From assembly GCF_000308635.1 (NCBI RefSeq), contig NZ_BAGD01000061.1, positions 62,001 to 126,000 of the forward strand: a stretch of DNA of 64,000 nt, written 5' to 3'. Both the position numbers and the translations under genes were made by a program. Positions within the stretch are counted from its first letter, which is position 1, and every line of letters begins with the position of its first letter. Of this stretch, positions 9,161 to 19,119 are shown piece by piece. This DNA is from Nocardia otitidiscaviarum NBRC 14405. GTDB lineage: Bacteria > Actinomycetota > Actinomycetes > Mycobacteriales > Mycobacteriaceae. The notes below the pieces were generated by a model, which worked only from the letters and a program-made list of their open reading frames with translations, was not told the origin of the DNA and did no database searches.

Positions 9161-10483
9161 GTGACCTATCGAGTCCTGGCTGACAGTGTCCTGTCCGGCA
9201 GTGCCGCCGACGTCCTGGCCTATATTCCCTCACCGCCGCGCGGTGTCTGGGAGATCGGGCCGTTCCCGCTGCGTGCTTATGCGCTGTGCATCATCATCGG
9301 CATCGTCGCGGCCATCTGGCTGGGCGAGAAGCGGTGGCAGCAGCGTGGGGGAGAGGGCGGCACGGTCCTCGATGTGGCCATGTTCGCGGTGCCGTTCGGT
9401 CTCGTCGGCGGACGGCTGTACCACGTGGCCACCGACTGGCAGAAGTACTTCGGGGCGAATGCCACCGGCGACTGGTGGGCGATCTGGGAGGGTGGCCTAG
9501 GGATCTGGGGTGCGGTGCTGCTCGGCGGCGTCGGCGCCTGGATCGCCTGCCGCGTCTACCGAATCCCGCTGCCCGCCTTCGGCGATGCCATCGCGCCCGG
9601 CATTCTGCTGGCGCAGGCCATCGGCCGCCTCGGCAACTGGTTCAATCAGGAGCTCTACGGCCGGGAGACCACGGTCCCCTGGGGCCTGGAGATCTACCTG
9701 CGCTTCGATGCCAACGGTCAGCTCGACATGATGGACGGCGTCTCCACCGGCGTGGTGGAGAAGGTCGTGCACCCCACCTTCCTCTACGAGCTGGTGTGGA
9801 ACCTGCTCGGCGTGGCCGCACTTCTCTACCTGGACAAGAAGTTCCGCATCGGCCACGGCCGCCTGTTCGCGCTCTACGTGGCGGTCTACTGCTTCGGCCG
9901 CTTCTGGGTGGAGCTGCTGCGTGACGACGAGGCCACCCACATCGCGGGCATCCGCGTCAACTCCTTCACCTCCGCCATCGTATTCCTCTGTGCGATAGCG
10001 TATTTCGTGCTGGCGACCAAGGGGCGCGAAACGGCCGAGCAACTGCGCTCCAAGGACCATCGCCCGTGGCCGTGGCAGCTGTCGAAGCTGCGCGCCTACG
10101 GGGCGGCAGGAGCCGCCACCGCCGCCGCGACGGCCACCGCGGACGGTGACACCGCCGAGGACGGCAGCGTGACCCTGACGAAGGACGAGGAGGCCGAACC
10201 CGCGGACGGGGAGCCCACCGGCGAGGGTGCCGCGGATGAGGGTGCCGCGGACAAGGGGGCCACGGACAAGGGGGCCGCCGACAAGGAGCCCACGGACAAG
10301 GGAGCCGCCGACAAGGCGTCCACGGACAAGGCGTCCGGCTCGGTGCCCACGGCGACCGACGACAACGAAACCGGCTCCGCGGACGATAACCCGTCCGAGA
10401 CCGCCGAGCCCGAATCCCCGGCAACCCGGCCCGAGCAGACCGACCCCACGAAGTCCGGCGACGCGGACGACACCAAGTCCTGA
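9161..10483 (+). CDS. lgt: Phosphatidylglycerol-prolipoprotein diacylglyceryl transferase
   Basis: Lgt transfers diacylglycerol from phosphatidylglycerol to the lipobox Cys of prolipoproteins at the inner membrane. The signature GRLGNWFNQELYGRET is present, and seven hydrophobic segments run from YALCIIIGIVAAIWLG to FTSAIVFLCAIAYFVLA. The GTG at 9161 was chosen because the conserved IPSPPRGVWEIGPFPLRAYA follows closely; upstream in-frame residues are Arg-rich junk. The protein is 440 residues; roughly the last 115 are a hydrophilic tail of Ala/Asp/Lys/Thr repeats (GAADKGATDKGAADK), an extension known in mycobacterial and nocardial Lgt. Substrates in this window include lipobox proteins at 11.2, 22.4, 27.3, 39.4 and 44.8 kb. 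Confidence 0.94.
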   Translation: MTYRVLADSVLSGSAADVLAYIPSPPRGVWEIGPFPLRAYALCIIIGIVAAIWLGEKRWQQRGGEGGTVLDVAMFAVPFGLVGGRLYHVATDWQKYFGANATGDWWAIWEGGLGIWGAVLLGGVGAWIACRVYRIPLPAFGDAIAPGILLAQAIGRLGNWFNQELYGRETTVPWGLEIYLRFDANGQLDMMDGVSTGVVEKVVHPTFLYELVWNLLGVAALLYLDKKFRIGHGRLFALYVAVYCFGRFWVELLRDDEATHIAGIRVNSFTSAIVFLCAIAYFVLATKGRETAEQLRSKDHRPWPWQLSKLRAYGAAGAATAAATATADGDTAEDGSVTLTKDEEAEPADGEPTGEGAADEGAADKGATDKGAADKEPTDKGAADKASTDKASGSVPTATDDNETGSADDNPSETAEPESPATRPEQTDPTKSGDADDTKS

Positions 10484-10522
10484 CCGCCCGCGCGGTATCG
10501 CAGTATCGATGAGGAGAACACC

Positions 10523-11020
10523 GTGACCGATCCCTATCAGCAGCAGCCCGGCCAAGGGCCGCAGTACGGTGCGCCGGGCACCGGTCCGGATCTGGGCAAG
10601 AGCGCCGATCCGTACGCCCAGCAGCCCCAGCAACCCCAGCAGCCCTACGGCCAGTCGCAGCCGCAGTATCCGCAGCCCGGGTACGGTCAGCCCGGTTTCG
10701 CTCAGCCGGGTTACGGTCAGCCCGGCGGTTACCCGCCCGCGCAGTTCGGCCCGGGCGTCGATCCGGAAGCGCCGTACGGCCGCGACATCTACGGCACCCC
10801 GCTGTCGGACAAGCAGAAGCTCATCGCGGGTCTGCTGCAGATCTTCCTGGGCGGTTTCGGTATCGGCCGCTTCTATCTGGGCTTCAACCAGATCGCCGTG
10901 TGGCAGATCGTGGTCACCGTGCTCACCTGCGGTATCGGCAGTATCTGGGGTCTGATCGACGGCATCCTCATCCTCATCGGCAAGGTGCCCGATCCCTACG
11001 GTCGTCCGCTGCGCGACTGA
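10523..11020 (+). CDS. TM2 domain-containing membrane protein
   Basis: A 165-residue protein with a Gln/Pro/Gly/Tyr-rich N-terminal half (repeats of QPGYGQPGF type) and a C-terminal TM2 domain: LSDKQKLIAGLLQIFLGGFGIGRFYLG, then a second helix ending GIGSIWGLIDGILILIG. The two helices with the GxGxFYLG and D of the second helix are diagnostic. A GAGGAGA ribosome site precedes the GTG start at 10523. Function of bacterial TM2 proteins is not settled. It follows lgt by 39 bases, as the corresponding gene does in mycobacteria. Confidence 0.9.
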   Translation: MTDPYQQQPGQGPQYGAPGTGPDLGKSADPYAQQPQQPQQPYGQSQPQYPQPGYGQPGFAQPGYGQPGGYPPAQFGPGVDPEAPYGRDIYGTPLSDKQKLIAGLLQIFLGGFGIGRFYLGFNQIAVWQIVVTVLTCGIGSIWGLIDGILILIGKVPDPYGRPLRD

Positions 11021-11038
11021 TTCGAAGGACACACGCCC

Positions 11039-11074
11039 GGGCGGGCGGCGTCGACACGTCGATGCCGCCCGCCC
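11039..11074 (+). terminator. Hairpin after the TM2 gene
   Basis: GGGCGGGCGGC (11039-11049) pairs with GCCGCCCGCCC (11064-11074) around an internal GTCGACACGTCGAT that can extend the stem. There is no long U-tract, as is common in high-GC actinobacteria. Confidence 0.65.
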
Positions 11075-11211
11075 GTCGCTATCATCTCCGGCGTCGATCG
11101 CACCAGGTTTGCGCGCACGGCAATCGTTGAGGTCCCGGACGGTCGGTTCCCGGCGTACCCTGTACCGGTTGTCTGTCGCGTGGCCTGCCCACGCTCGAGG
11201 AGAGGTTCACT

Positions 11212-11967
11212 GTGCGCCGTAAGTTGTTCGCCGCCGTACTCGCCATCGTCGCCGCCGCCGGGCTCACCGCCTGCGGTGGCAACGACGACGACCCGAACGT
11301 GCTGAAGGTCGGCACCGAGGGCACCTACTCTCCGTTCAGCTATCAACACAACGGCGCACTCACCGGCTACGACGTCGAGGTCATCACCGCCGTCGCCGAC
11401 AAGCTCGGCCGCTCCGTGGAATTCGTGCAGACCCCCTGGGACGCCATCTTCGCGGGCCTGGAATCCAAGCGCTTCGATCTGGTCGCCAACCAGGTCACCG
11501 CGAGCCCCGCCCGCGCCGAGAAGTACGCGCTGTCGCAGCCCTACACCGTCTCCGAGGGTGTCATCGTCACCCGCCAGGACACCACCGACATCGCCTCCCT
11601 GGCCGATCTGAACGGCAAGGTCTGCGCGCAGTCGACCACTTCCAACTGGTCGAAGGTGGCCGGTGACGCGGGCTGCAAGGTCGAGGGCGTGGAGGGCTTC
11701 GTGCAGGCCATCCAGCTGCTCAACACCCGCCGCGTGGACGCCACCGTCAACGACTCCCTGGCCGTGGCCGAGTACACCAAGCAGCACAGCACCAACGAGG
11801 TGCGGGTCGCGGGCAAGACCGGTGAGGTCTCCCAGCAGGTGTTCGCCGCCCGCAAGGATTCCCAGGAGCTCATCGACCAGGTGAATCAGGCCCTGGCGGA
11901 GTTGCGGGCCGACGGCACCCTGGCGCGGATCTCCGAGAAGTACTTCGGCGTCGACGTCTCGAAGTAG
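11212..11967 (+). CDS. Amino-acid ABC transporter substrate-binding lipoprotein
   Basis: A 251-residue extracytoplasmic binding protein with a signal peptide (RRKLFAAVLAIVAAAG) and lipobox LTAC, Cys at residue 21, processed by Lgt. The mature part is a family-3 solute-binding fold: KVGTEGTYSPFSYQHNGALTGYDVEV at the N-terminus and a C-terminal ARISEKYFGVDVSK. The YSPF and TGYDVE motifs fit polar amino-acid or cystine binders. GTG start follows AGGAGAGG. The permease gene starts 14 bases downstream, but no ATPase gene follows, so it must share one from elsewhere, for example the gene at 41.3 kb, or a dispersed one. Confidence 0.92.
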   Translation: MRRKLFAAVLAIVAAAGLTACGGNDDDPNVLKVGTEGTYSPFSYQHNGALTGYDVEVITAVADKLGRSVEFVQTPWDAIFAGLESKRFDLVANQVTASPARAEKYALSQPYTVSEGVIVTRQDTTDIASLADLNGKVCAQSTTSNWSKVAGDAGCKVEGVEGFVQAIQLLNTRRVDATVNDSLAVAEYTKQHSTNEVRVAGKTGEVSQQVFAARKDSQELIDQVNQALAELRADGTLARISEKYFGVDVSK

Positions 11968-11981
11968 ACGTCGCACCGAAG

Positions 11982-12650
11982 ATGGATGCCGCCACCTGGG
12001 ATCTCATTCGGCAGAACCTCTGGCCCATGCTGGAGGCCACCGTCACCAAGACGCTGCCGCTGACCGCCATCAGCTTCCTCATCGGGCTGGTGCTCGCGCT
12101 GTTCGTGGCGCTGGCGCGGATGTCGCCGGTCCGGCTGCTGTCCGCGCCGGCCCGGTTCTACATCTCGATCATTCGCGGGACGCCGCTGCTGGTGCAGCTG
12201 TTCATCGTGTTCTACGCGCTGCCGCAGCTGGATATCGTGATCGACCCGTTCCCGGCGGCGGTCATCGCGTTCAGCCTCAATGTGGGCGGGTACGCCGCCG
12301 AGGTGATCCGCGCGGCCATCCTGTCGGTGGCGCACGGGCAGTGGGAGGCGTCGTACGCGGTCGGCATGACCTATCCGCAGGCGCTGCGGATGATCATCCT
12401 GCCGCAGGCCGCCCGCATCGCGGTGCCGCCGCTGTCCAACACCCTCATCTCGCTGGTGAAGGACACCTCGCTGGCCTCGACCATCCTGGTGACCGAACTG
12501 CTGCGCACCGCCCAGCTGGCGGCGGCCCCGACCTTCGACTTCTTCGCCCTCTACGGCGTGGCCGCGGTCTACTACTGGGTCATCTGCCTGATCCTCGGAT
12601 TCGCGCAGTCCGGACTGGAGACTCGTCTAGCGCGTCACGTCGCTCGCTGA
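11982..12650 (+). CDS. Amino-acid ABC transporter permease (HisM/GlnP type)
   Basis: A 222-residue inner-membrane subunit for polar amino-acid uptake. Hydrophobic segments include AISFLIGLVLALFVALA and LFIVFYALPQLDIVI; the EAA loop that contacts the ATPase reads EASYAVGMTYPQALRMIILPQA. It forms a unit with the upstream binding protein. The usual third gene encoding the nucleotide-binding subunit is missing: pyk follows after a 120-base gap. Confidence 0.92.
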   Translation: MDAATWDLIRQNLWPMLEATVTKTLPLTAISFLIGLVLALFVALARMSPVRLLSAPARFYISIIRGTPLLVQLFIVFYALPQLDIVIDPFPAAVIAFSLNVGGYAAEVIRAAILSVAHGQWEASYAVGMTYPQALRMIILPQAARIAVPPLSNTLISLVKDTSLASTILVTELLRTAQLAAAPTFDFFALYGVAAVYYWVICLILGFAQSGLETRLARHVAR

Positions 12651-12770
12651 GGGGTTGCTGGGCATTCCTCCAAGCGTGACGCGCGCCACGCTCGCTGTTC
12701 ATCCGGCCGCCGCCCACTGTTGCGGTGTGCCCGGTGAGCGGGAGTGTGTGGGCAGGTCTAGGGTTGACGT

Positions 12771-14195
<1,425 letters not shown>

Positions 14196-14196
14196 G

Positions 14197-15108
14197 GTGA
14201 GTGCGTCACTGGGCGAGGAGATCGCGGAGCCGGGAGCGCTGTCCCGGGCCGCCGATCTGGAAGTGCTGCTGGAGCTGCTCGACCTCGAGGAGGCCGGGCC
14301 GGACATCTTCATCGGCCACCATCCGGAGAAGGTGTGGAGCCGCACCTTCGGCGGGCAGCTGGTCTCGCAGGCGATCATCGCCGCGGGCCGCACCGTCGGA
14401 CCCGAACGCCCGGTGCACGCCGTCAACGCGCATTTCGTGCGCGGCGGTGATCCCAAGAAGCCGATCGAGTACCGGGTGGACCGCCACCGCGACGGGCGCG
14501 CCTTCGCCAACCGGACGGTGACCGCCTTCCAGGACGATCAGGAACTGTTCGTCATGCTGGCGGCCTTCCAGGACTGGGGCAAGGGCCTCGAGCACGGGGT
14601 GCCGCTGCCCGAGGTGCCCGATCCGGAGGGGCTGCCGCGGATCGAGGAGACCTTCGCCGGACTCGAGGACCGGCTGGAGATGTTCGTCAACGCACCGCAT
14701 CCCATCGATATGCGGTACACGAACGATCCGGCCTGGATCCTCAAGGGCACGGGGGAGAAGCTCAACCACAATCGGGTGTGGATGCGCACCGACGGGGCGC
14801 TACCCGATGATCCGCTGATTCATGTTGCGGCGCTGGCGTATTCGTCGGACACCACGGTGCTGGACTCGATCATCACCACGCACGGCCTGTCCTGGGGGCT
14901 GGACCGCATCATCGCGGCGACGGTGAACCACTCCATCTGGTTCCACCGTCCCTTCCGCTTCGACGACTGGGCGCTGTACGCCACGGAGTCGCCGGTGGCC
15001 GCCGGATCACGCGGGCTGGCGCGTGGGCACTTCTATTCGCGCGCCGGTGAACTGCTGGCCAGCACGGTGCAGGAGGGCGTGATCCGCCACTTCCCGGCGC
15101 GCCGCTGA
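14197..15108 (+). CDS. tesB: Acyl-CoA thioesterase II
   Basis: A 303-residue double hot-dog enzyme that hydrolyses acyl-CoA to free fatty acid and CoA. The N-terminal hot-dog has WSRTFGGQLVSQAIIAAGRTV; the C-terminal half has the catalytic-region text ALAYSSDTTVLDSI and HSIWFHRPFRFDDWALY, where Asp, Ser/Thr and Gln form the TesB triad. A GGAGGA precedes the GTG start, which is just after the pyk stop. The pyk-tesB pair matches the order in M. tuberculosis and suggests cotranscription. Confidence 0.95.
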   Translation: MSASLGEEIAEPGALSRAADLEVLLELLDLEEAGPDIFIGHHPEKVWSRTFGGQLVSQAIIAAGRTVGPERPVHAVNAHFVRGGDPKKPIEYRVDRHRDGRAFANRTVTAFQDDQELFVMLAAFQDWGKGLEHGVPLPEVPDPEGLPRIEETFAGLEDRLEMFVNAPHPIDMRYTNDPAWILKGTGEKLNHNRVWMRTDGALPDDPLIHVAALAYSSDTTVLDSIITTHGLSWGLDRIIAATVNHSIWFHRPFRFDDWALYATESPVAAGSRGLARGHFYSRAGELLASTVQEGVIRHFPARR

Positions 15109-15128
15109 AGTACGCCCCGGAATGTTGT

Positions 15129-15156
15129 CGGGCCGTACCCGGTCGGGTACGGCCCG
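15129..15156. terminator. Hairpin between convergent tesB and the next gene
   Basis: CGGGCCGTACCC (15129-15140) pairs perfectly with GGGTACGGCCCG (15145-15156) around a GGTC loop. It stands between two convergent genes, so it probably serves both strands. A close relative of this hairpin occurs at 63150-63176. Confidence 0.8.
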
Positions 15157-15164
15157 ATTGTCGT

Positions 15165-15566
15165 TCAGAGGCGTTCGCGGTTCTCTTCGAGGTCGAAACT
15201 CTCGCGCTGGAGGGCGCGGATCACATAGGGGAACGGTTCGTCCGCCGACAGTCCCAATACCAGGCGCTCTTCCAGTCGGGCGATGGCCGCCTTGGTCAAC
15301 AGGCGTGCGTCGCCGACGAGGTTGAGCGCGATCTCGTAGGTGCGCCGCTCGCCGGGTTCGGTGTCGGGATGGTCCATCCGCCATTGGGTTTCGAGCAGGC
15401 GGTGGGTCGGATCGTCGGCTTCCACGGGGAGCGTGAACCGCCAGGCGAACAGATCGCGATCGGCCACATGCTCATCCACTACGCGGCAGACGGTGCCCAC
15501 GACACGGTCGAGGGTCTGCGGTGTCACGTAAACATGGAGCGAAACATCCGAAATGCGTTTCGGCAT
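15165..15566 (-). CDS. Hypothetical protein
   Basis: A 133-residue protein, family not recognised. The ATG at 15566 was chosen because upstream codons translate to an Arg-rich non-conserved stretch. The sequence starts MPKRISDVSLHVYVTPQTLDR and has two amphipathic helical parts, with acidic/Arg-rich DEHVADRDLFAWRF between them and FDLEENRERL at the end. No signal peptide or membrane helix is present, so it is probably cytoplasmic. Codon usage is like its neighbours. Confidence 0.65.
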   Translation of the reverse strand: MPKRISDVSLHVYVTPQTLDRVVGTVCRVVDEHVADRDLFAWRFTLPVEADDPTHRLLETQWRMDHPDTEPGERRTYEIALNLVGDARLLTKAAIARLEERLVLGLSADEPFPYVIRALQRESFDLEENRERL

Positions 15567-15687
15567 GTCCTTCAGTCCTGTTCTGGTGTCTAACCGGGTG
15601 GAGTATCCGCGGGGAGTGTAGCCCCTTACCGGACGTTTGCGGCAGACAGGTCCATTGACACGCTGGTGTTCTGTTGTGAGTCTGCGC

Positions 15688-16407
15688 CTAGAACCGCGAA
15701 GCGGCAACCCTCACGGCCGATTCCGTGCCGGATCGCACCGGTTCTTCGGATGCCGCGCCGGATTCGCGCGGTGCGCCCTCCGCGTGCCGAGCCGAGGAAT
15801 CGCGACCGCCGGGGAGCAGGAGCAGGGCCGGTCGCGCCGCACCAGCCTCCTCGACGGCCGCGCGAGGGTGGATGGTGGCCTGCGGATGCTCATGCGCGTG
15901 CAATGCCAACAGCAGCGGGACCAGCGCTTCCGCGATGCGGTCACCCACTTCGCAATACGCCTGCGGGGACAGCCCGACCGGATCGGCGATGTTCTCCCGG
16001 CCGACCAGGGCCAGATCATTGCGGGCCTGATTGAGGGCCGCGACCGTGCGCGCCCCGCTCACCTTCGCGATCCGGTACGCCTCCAGCAGGGTGAAAGTAT
16101 GTGGTGCGGCGGAGGGTTCGAGCTCGCGCACCTTCTCCCGGATCTGCTCGGTCATGGCCAGGATCAGATCGGCGCGGCGCACCATCTCCGGCTTCAGCCG
16201 GCGCGCCTTGAAACCCTCGATATGGCCGCCCAGTCCGGCGATGGTCTCCGCGGCCAAGGGCTCCACCGGGAATCCGACCAGGGCGCGCACCCCGGCGCTC
16301 TCGGCGGTCAGATCGGACAGTCCGTGTTCGGCGGCGACGGCGAGCGTCAGTCGCTCCGCGATCACCGATCGACAGACATTTCCGGAGCAGACGAACAGGA
16401 CGTGCAT
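15688..16407 (-). CDS. Low-molecular-weight protein-tyrosine-phosphatase / arsenate reductase-like protein
   Basis: A 239-residue protein whose first 170 residues form an LMW-PTP fold. The P-loop VCSGNVCRS gives the C-x5-R-S motif with catalytic Cys at residue 7 and Arg at 13; the general-acid region DPVGLS follows late in the domain. The start at 16407 places this motif at the usual distance from the N-terminus (MHVLFVCSGN). The remaining residues are a Pro/Ala/Glu-rich tail of no known fold. The family dephosphorylates phosphotyrosine proteins or works as an arsenate reductase; no ars genes are near, so a phosphatase role is more likely. Confidence 0.87.
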   Translation of the reverse strand: MHVLFVCSGNVCRSVIAERLTLAVAAEHGLSDLTAESAGVRALVGFPVEPLAAETIAGLGGHIEGFKARRLKPEMVRRADLILAMTEQIREKVRELEPSAAPHTFTLLEAYRIAKVSGARTVAALNQARNDLALVGRENIADPVGLSPQAYCEVGDRIAEALVPLLLALHAHEHPQATIHPRAAVEEAGAARPALLLLPGGRDSSARHAEGAPRESGAASEEPVRSGTESAVRVAASRF

Positions 16408-16615
16408 GGCGGTAACCGTATTGGCACTCGCCACCACTGGGAATGCTCTCCTGACCGAATCACACCTCTCGACCAGGATATTCATCCGCGCGTTCGGTGT
16501 CTGTCGCCCACTGTTGGCGTTCGCCTTCCCGCGCGCCCGGTGATCGCTGCCATGCGCGTGGCGGCGCTGGCGGAATCGCGCGTGCCAGCCTCGGCGGAAT
16601 GGGCGCGGCGGGCGA

Positions 16616-17116
16616 TCACCGATAGTAGCTGTCCTCGTCGACCACGGGCGCGACGGTGGGCTCGGCCGCCTGGACGCGCCCGCGCGTGGAGAACATGCGC
16701 CCGCGCGCGGGGACGGTGGGTGCGAAGCGCGCTAGCCCCGTCGCCGGGGTCATATCGTCGTACACCGAATCGATGCCCCCGCGCGCGAAATACGCCTCGT
16801 GCCAGAAGCCGGTCCCGCCGGAATCGCGCAGGAACCGCTGCCACCACTGCCGGTGCGGATCCGAGCGCGTCCACCGCTCCAGGCTCTCCAGATCCCGCCA
16901 GTACTGGCGCGCACCCCAGTGCGGCGGGAACAGCGACCAGACGATGTCCTCGTGGTGCAGCAGCCCGTCCGGCCGGTCCCGGTGCGAGCTGTACAGCTTC
17001 GGGCCCACCCCGAGCAGTCGCAGCATGCCCCGGGGCGTGCGCACGCGCATGCCGAGGTAGATCACCACCAGATCCGGATACTCCGACAGATCAACCGTCA
17101 CCCTGTTGACACGCAC
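16616..17116 (-). CDS. DUF4188 / monooxygenase-family protein
   Basis: A 166-residue protein of the DUF4188 type, started at a GTG (17116). It carries the family text VVIYLGMRVRTPRGMLRLLGVGPKL, HHEDIVWSLFPPHWGARQYWRD, and GFWHEAYFARGGIDSVYDDM followed by TGLARFAPTVPARGRMFSTR. Members are annotated as antibiotic-monooxygenase-like without proven chemistry. It is followed on the same strand by the phosphatase gene about 200 bases away, so an operon is possible but not compelling. Confidence 0.8.
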   Translation of the reverse strand: MRVNRVTVDLSEYPDLVVIYLGMRVRTPRGMLRLLGVGPKLYSSHRDRPDGLLHHEDIVWSLFPPHWGARQYWRDLESLERWTRSDPHRQWWQRFLRDSGGTGFWHEAYFARGGIDSVYDDMTPATGLARFAPTVPARGRMFSTRGRVQAAEPTVAPVVDEDSYYR

Positions 17117-17210
17117 GCGCGACCTCCGTGATGAGCCTTCTGCCCCGGGGATACGAGATAGGTGCCGAGGCGGTTCACCCTTGCGGTCATGTCCGCGCGG
17201 CCGCTGCGAC

Positions 17211-18041
17211 TCACACCATGGCCGCCGGAATGACAGACGTCAGGCCGCCGTCGATCGACAGATCCTGGCCGTTGATGTAGGCGGCCTCGTCGGAACCGAG
17301 GAAGGCGACGGCCGCGGCGATCTCGTCGGGATCGCCGATCCGGCCCGCCGCGACCAGCGACGCGGCCGCCGCCTGCGCCTCCGGGGAGGCTTCGGCGCGG
17401 AACGCCGGGGTGTCGATGTACCCGGGGCTGATCGAGTTGACCCGGATCCCCCTGGGAGCCAGCTCCGCCGCGACGGTGCGGGCGAGGCTGTGGACCGCCG
17501 CCTTGGTGGCGGTGTAGAGGGCGGCGTCGGGTGCGCCGCGGTGCACGGCGAAGGAGGCGTTGATGACGACGGCGGCCCGATCGGACAGCAGCGGAAGCAT
17601 CTGCTGCACCGTGAAGAACACCGATTTGAAGTTGATGTCGACCACGCGCGCGAACTCCGCCTCGGTGACCTCGTCGATGGCCTGGAACGCGCCGATGCCC
17701 GCATTGGCGAAGACGAGGTCCACGCGGCCGAAGCGCTCGCGGATGGTGGCGGCCAAGGCGGTGAGATCAGCGAGATCGGCGGCATCGCCGGGGATCCCGA
17801 GCACCCGCCCGGCACGTTCGAGGGCGTCATCCGGCAACTCGTCGCGCGCTTCGGCGGCGTGGCCCGCTCCTCGGCCGCCGAGTTCGGCGACGGCCGCGTC
17901 CAGGCGGGTCTGGTCGCGGCCGGTGATGATCACCCGCGCACCCTCGGCGAGCAGGCGGCGCGCGGTGGCCAGCCCCATCCCGCTGGTGCCGCCGGTAATG
18001 AGCGCGATCTTGCCGTCGTAGCGGAAACTGTTGTGCGTCAT
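17211..18041 (-). CDS. Short-chain dehydrogenase/reductase
   Basis: A 276-residue classical SDR oxidoreductase. The NAD(P)-binding motif ITGGTSGMG is at about residues 14-22, NAG is in VFANAGIGAF, the catalytic Tyr and Lys are in ALYTATK, and the PG motif ISPGYIDTPAF follows. The Ser expected before the Tyr lies in INASFAVHRG, where the family more often has SS. The ATG at 18041 was selected because upstream codons give low-complexity text. The XRE-type regulator directly upstream on the same strand may control it, a common arrangement. Substrate unknown. Confidence 0.92.
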   Translation of the reverse strand: MTHNSFRYDGKIALITGGTSGMGLATARRLLAEGARVIITGRDQTRLDAAVAELGGRGAGHAAEARDELPDDALERAGRVLGIPGDAADLADLTALAATIRERFGRVDLVFANAGIGAFQAIDEVTEAEFARVVDINFKSVFFTVQQMLPLLSDRAAVVINASFAVHRGAPDAALYTATKAAVHSLARTVAAELAPRGIRVNSISPGYIDTPAFRAEASPEAQAAAASLVAAGRIGDPDEIAAAVAFLGSDEAAYINGQDLSIDGGLTSVIPAAMV

Positions 18042-18231
18042 GGCTTCAGCGTGCTCGGCGGTGCTCGGCGGATACAGTGCGGAGTTATCGTAGGCGTGGC
18101 ACCACCAGGCTGGCGGGCAGCGTGGGGTGCCGAACCACCTGCTGACGGACCGTCCCGCCCATCGACATCGCCGGGCCACCGTGTGCGTGGTCGGCGCTGC
18201 ACAGCGGGCATTGCGACCACCGGCACCGGAT

Positions 18232-19080
18232 CTACCGGTCGGCGAGGTGCGGGTGCAGTGTTTCCAGGCGCGCGGCGGTAGCGGTGCCCGGCCGCGGGTC
18301 ATAGAGGATGAGCGACCAGTCCGGGCGGTCGGTGACGGTGAGCGTGGTGGCGTCGAAGAACAGGTCACCGGCCTCGGGATGCCGCAGGGCGTTCACGGCC
18401 TGCACCGGCACCCCGACCTCGTGCCGGTCCCAGAGTGTGGCGAATTCGGGGCTGGCCGTGCGTAATTCGGTGATCACCCGGTCGAAGGCGGGGTCGCCCG
18501 GGAAGTGCGCGGCGTCGGCGCGGTAGGCGGCCACCACGGCGGGCGCGGCATCGGCCCACACCTCGGGCAGGGCCCGATAGCGGGGGTTGGTGAAGAAGGT
18601 CCGCAGGCAATTGTGCGCTCGGTCGTCTAAACCGAACACCGTCCCGGCGGACTCGTTGTACGCCAGCACATTCCAGGTCCGGTCCCGCAGCACGGCGGGC
18701 CGCCACCCCCAGGCGTCGAGCAGCTGTCGCACCGCCGGGGTCAACGCACCCTCGGTGCGCCCGGCCGCCGGTGGCGGATTCAACCCCGCCAGCAGATACA
18801 GGTGCGCCCGCTCCACCTCGTTCAGCAGCAGCGCCCCGGCGATCGCGTCCAGCACCTCACCCGACACCGTGATATCCCGCCCCTGCTCGAGCCACGTATA
18901 CCAGGACACCCCCACCCCGGCCCGCACCGCGACCTCCTCCCGCCGCAACCCCGGCGTCCGCCGCCGCCCTACCACCGGCATCCCGACATCACCGGGAGTC
19001 AACCGCTCCCGCCGACTCCGCAAGAATTCCCGCAGCTGTTCCCGCCGCCGCTCGGATGCACTGTCCACGGATGACGACAA
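18232..19080 (-). CDS. XRE-family regulator with MmyB-like ligand-binding domain
   Basis: A 282-residue transcription factor. The N-terminal helix-turn-helix (RRTPGLRREEVAVRAGVGVSWYTWLEQGRD) is characteristic of the MmyB subgroup, and the C-terminal PAS-like domain has the WNVLAYNESAGTVFG and FFDATTLTVTDRPDWSLILYDP segments. These regulators often control an adjacent SDR or oxidoreductase gene; here one starts 190 bases downstream on the same strand. The ligand, possibly a fatty acid in this family, is not predictable. Confidence 0.92.
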   Translation of the reverse strand: MSSSVDSASERRREQLREFLRSRRERLTPGDVGMPVVGRRRTPGLRREEVAVRAGVGVSWYTWLEQGRDITVSGEVLDAIAGALLLNEVERAHLYLLAGLNPPPAAGRTEGALTPAVRQLLDAWGWRPAVLRDRTWNVLAYNESAGTVFGLDDRAHNCLRTFFTNPRYRALPEVWADAAPAVVAAYRADAAHFPGDPAFDRVITELRTASPEFATLWDRHEVGVPVQAVNALRHPEAGDLFFDATTLTVTDRPDWSLILYDPRPGTATAARLETLHPHLADR

Positions 19081-19119
19081 CGACGAAACCCCTCCACAGC
19101 ATCCCGCTCGGCTCCACGG

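Noticed and set aside
16539..16620. Inverted repeat GGTGATCGC / GCGATCACC around the end of the DUF4188 gene.
   Set aside because: The arms are 64 bases apart and one lies in coding sequence; too loose for a terminator or operator.
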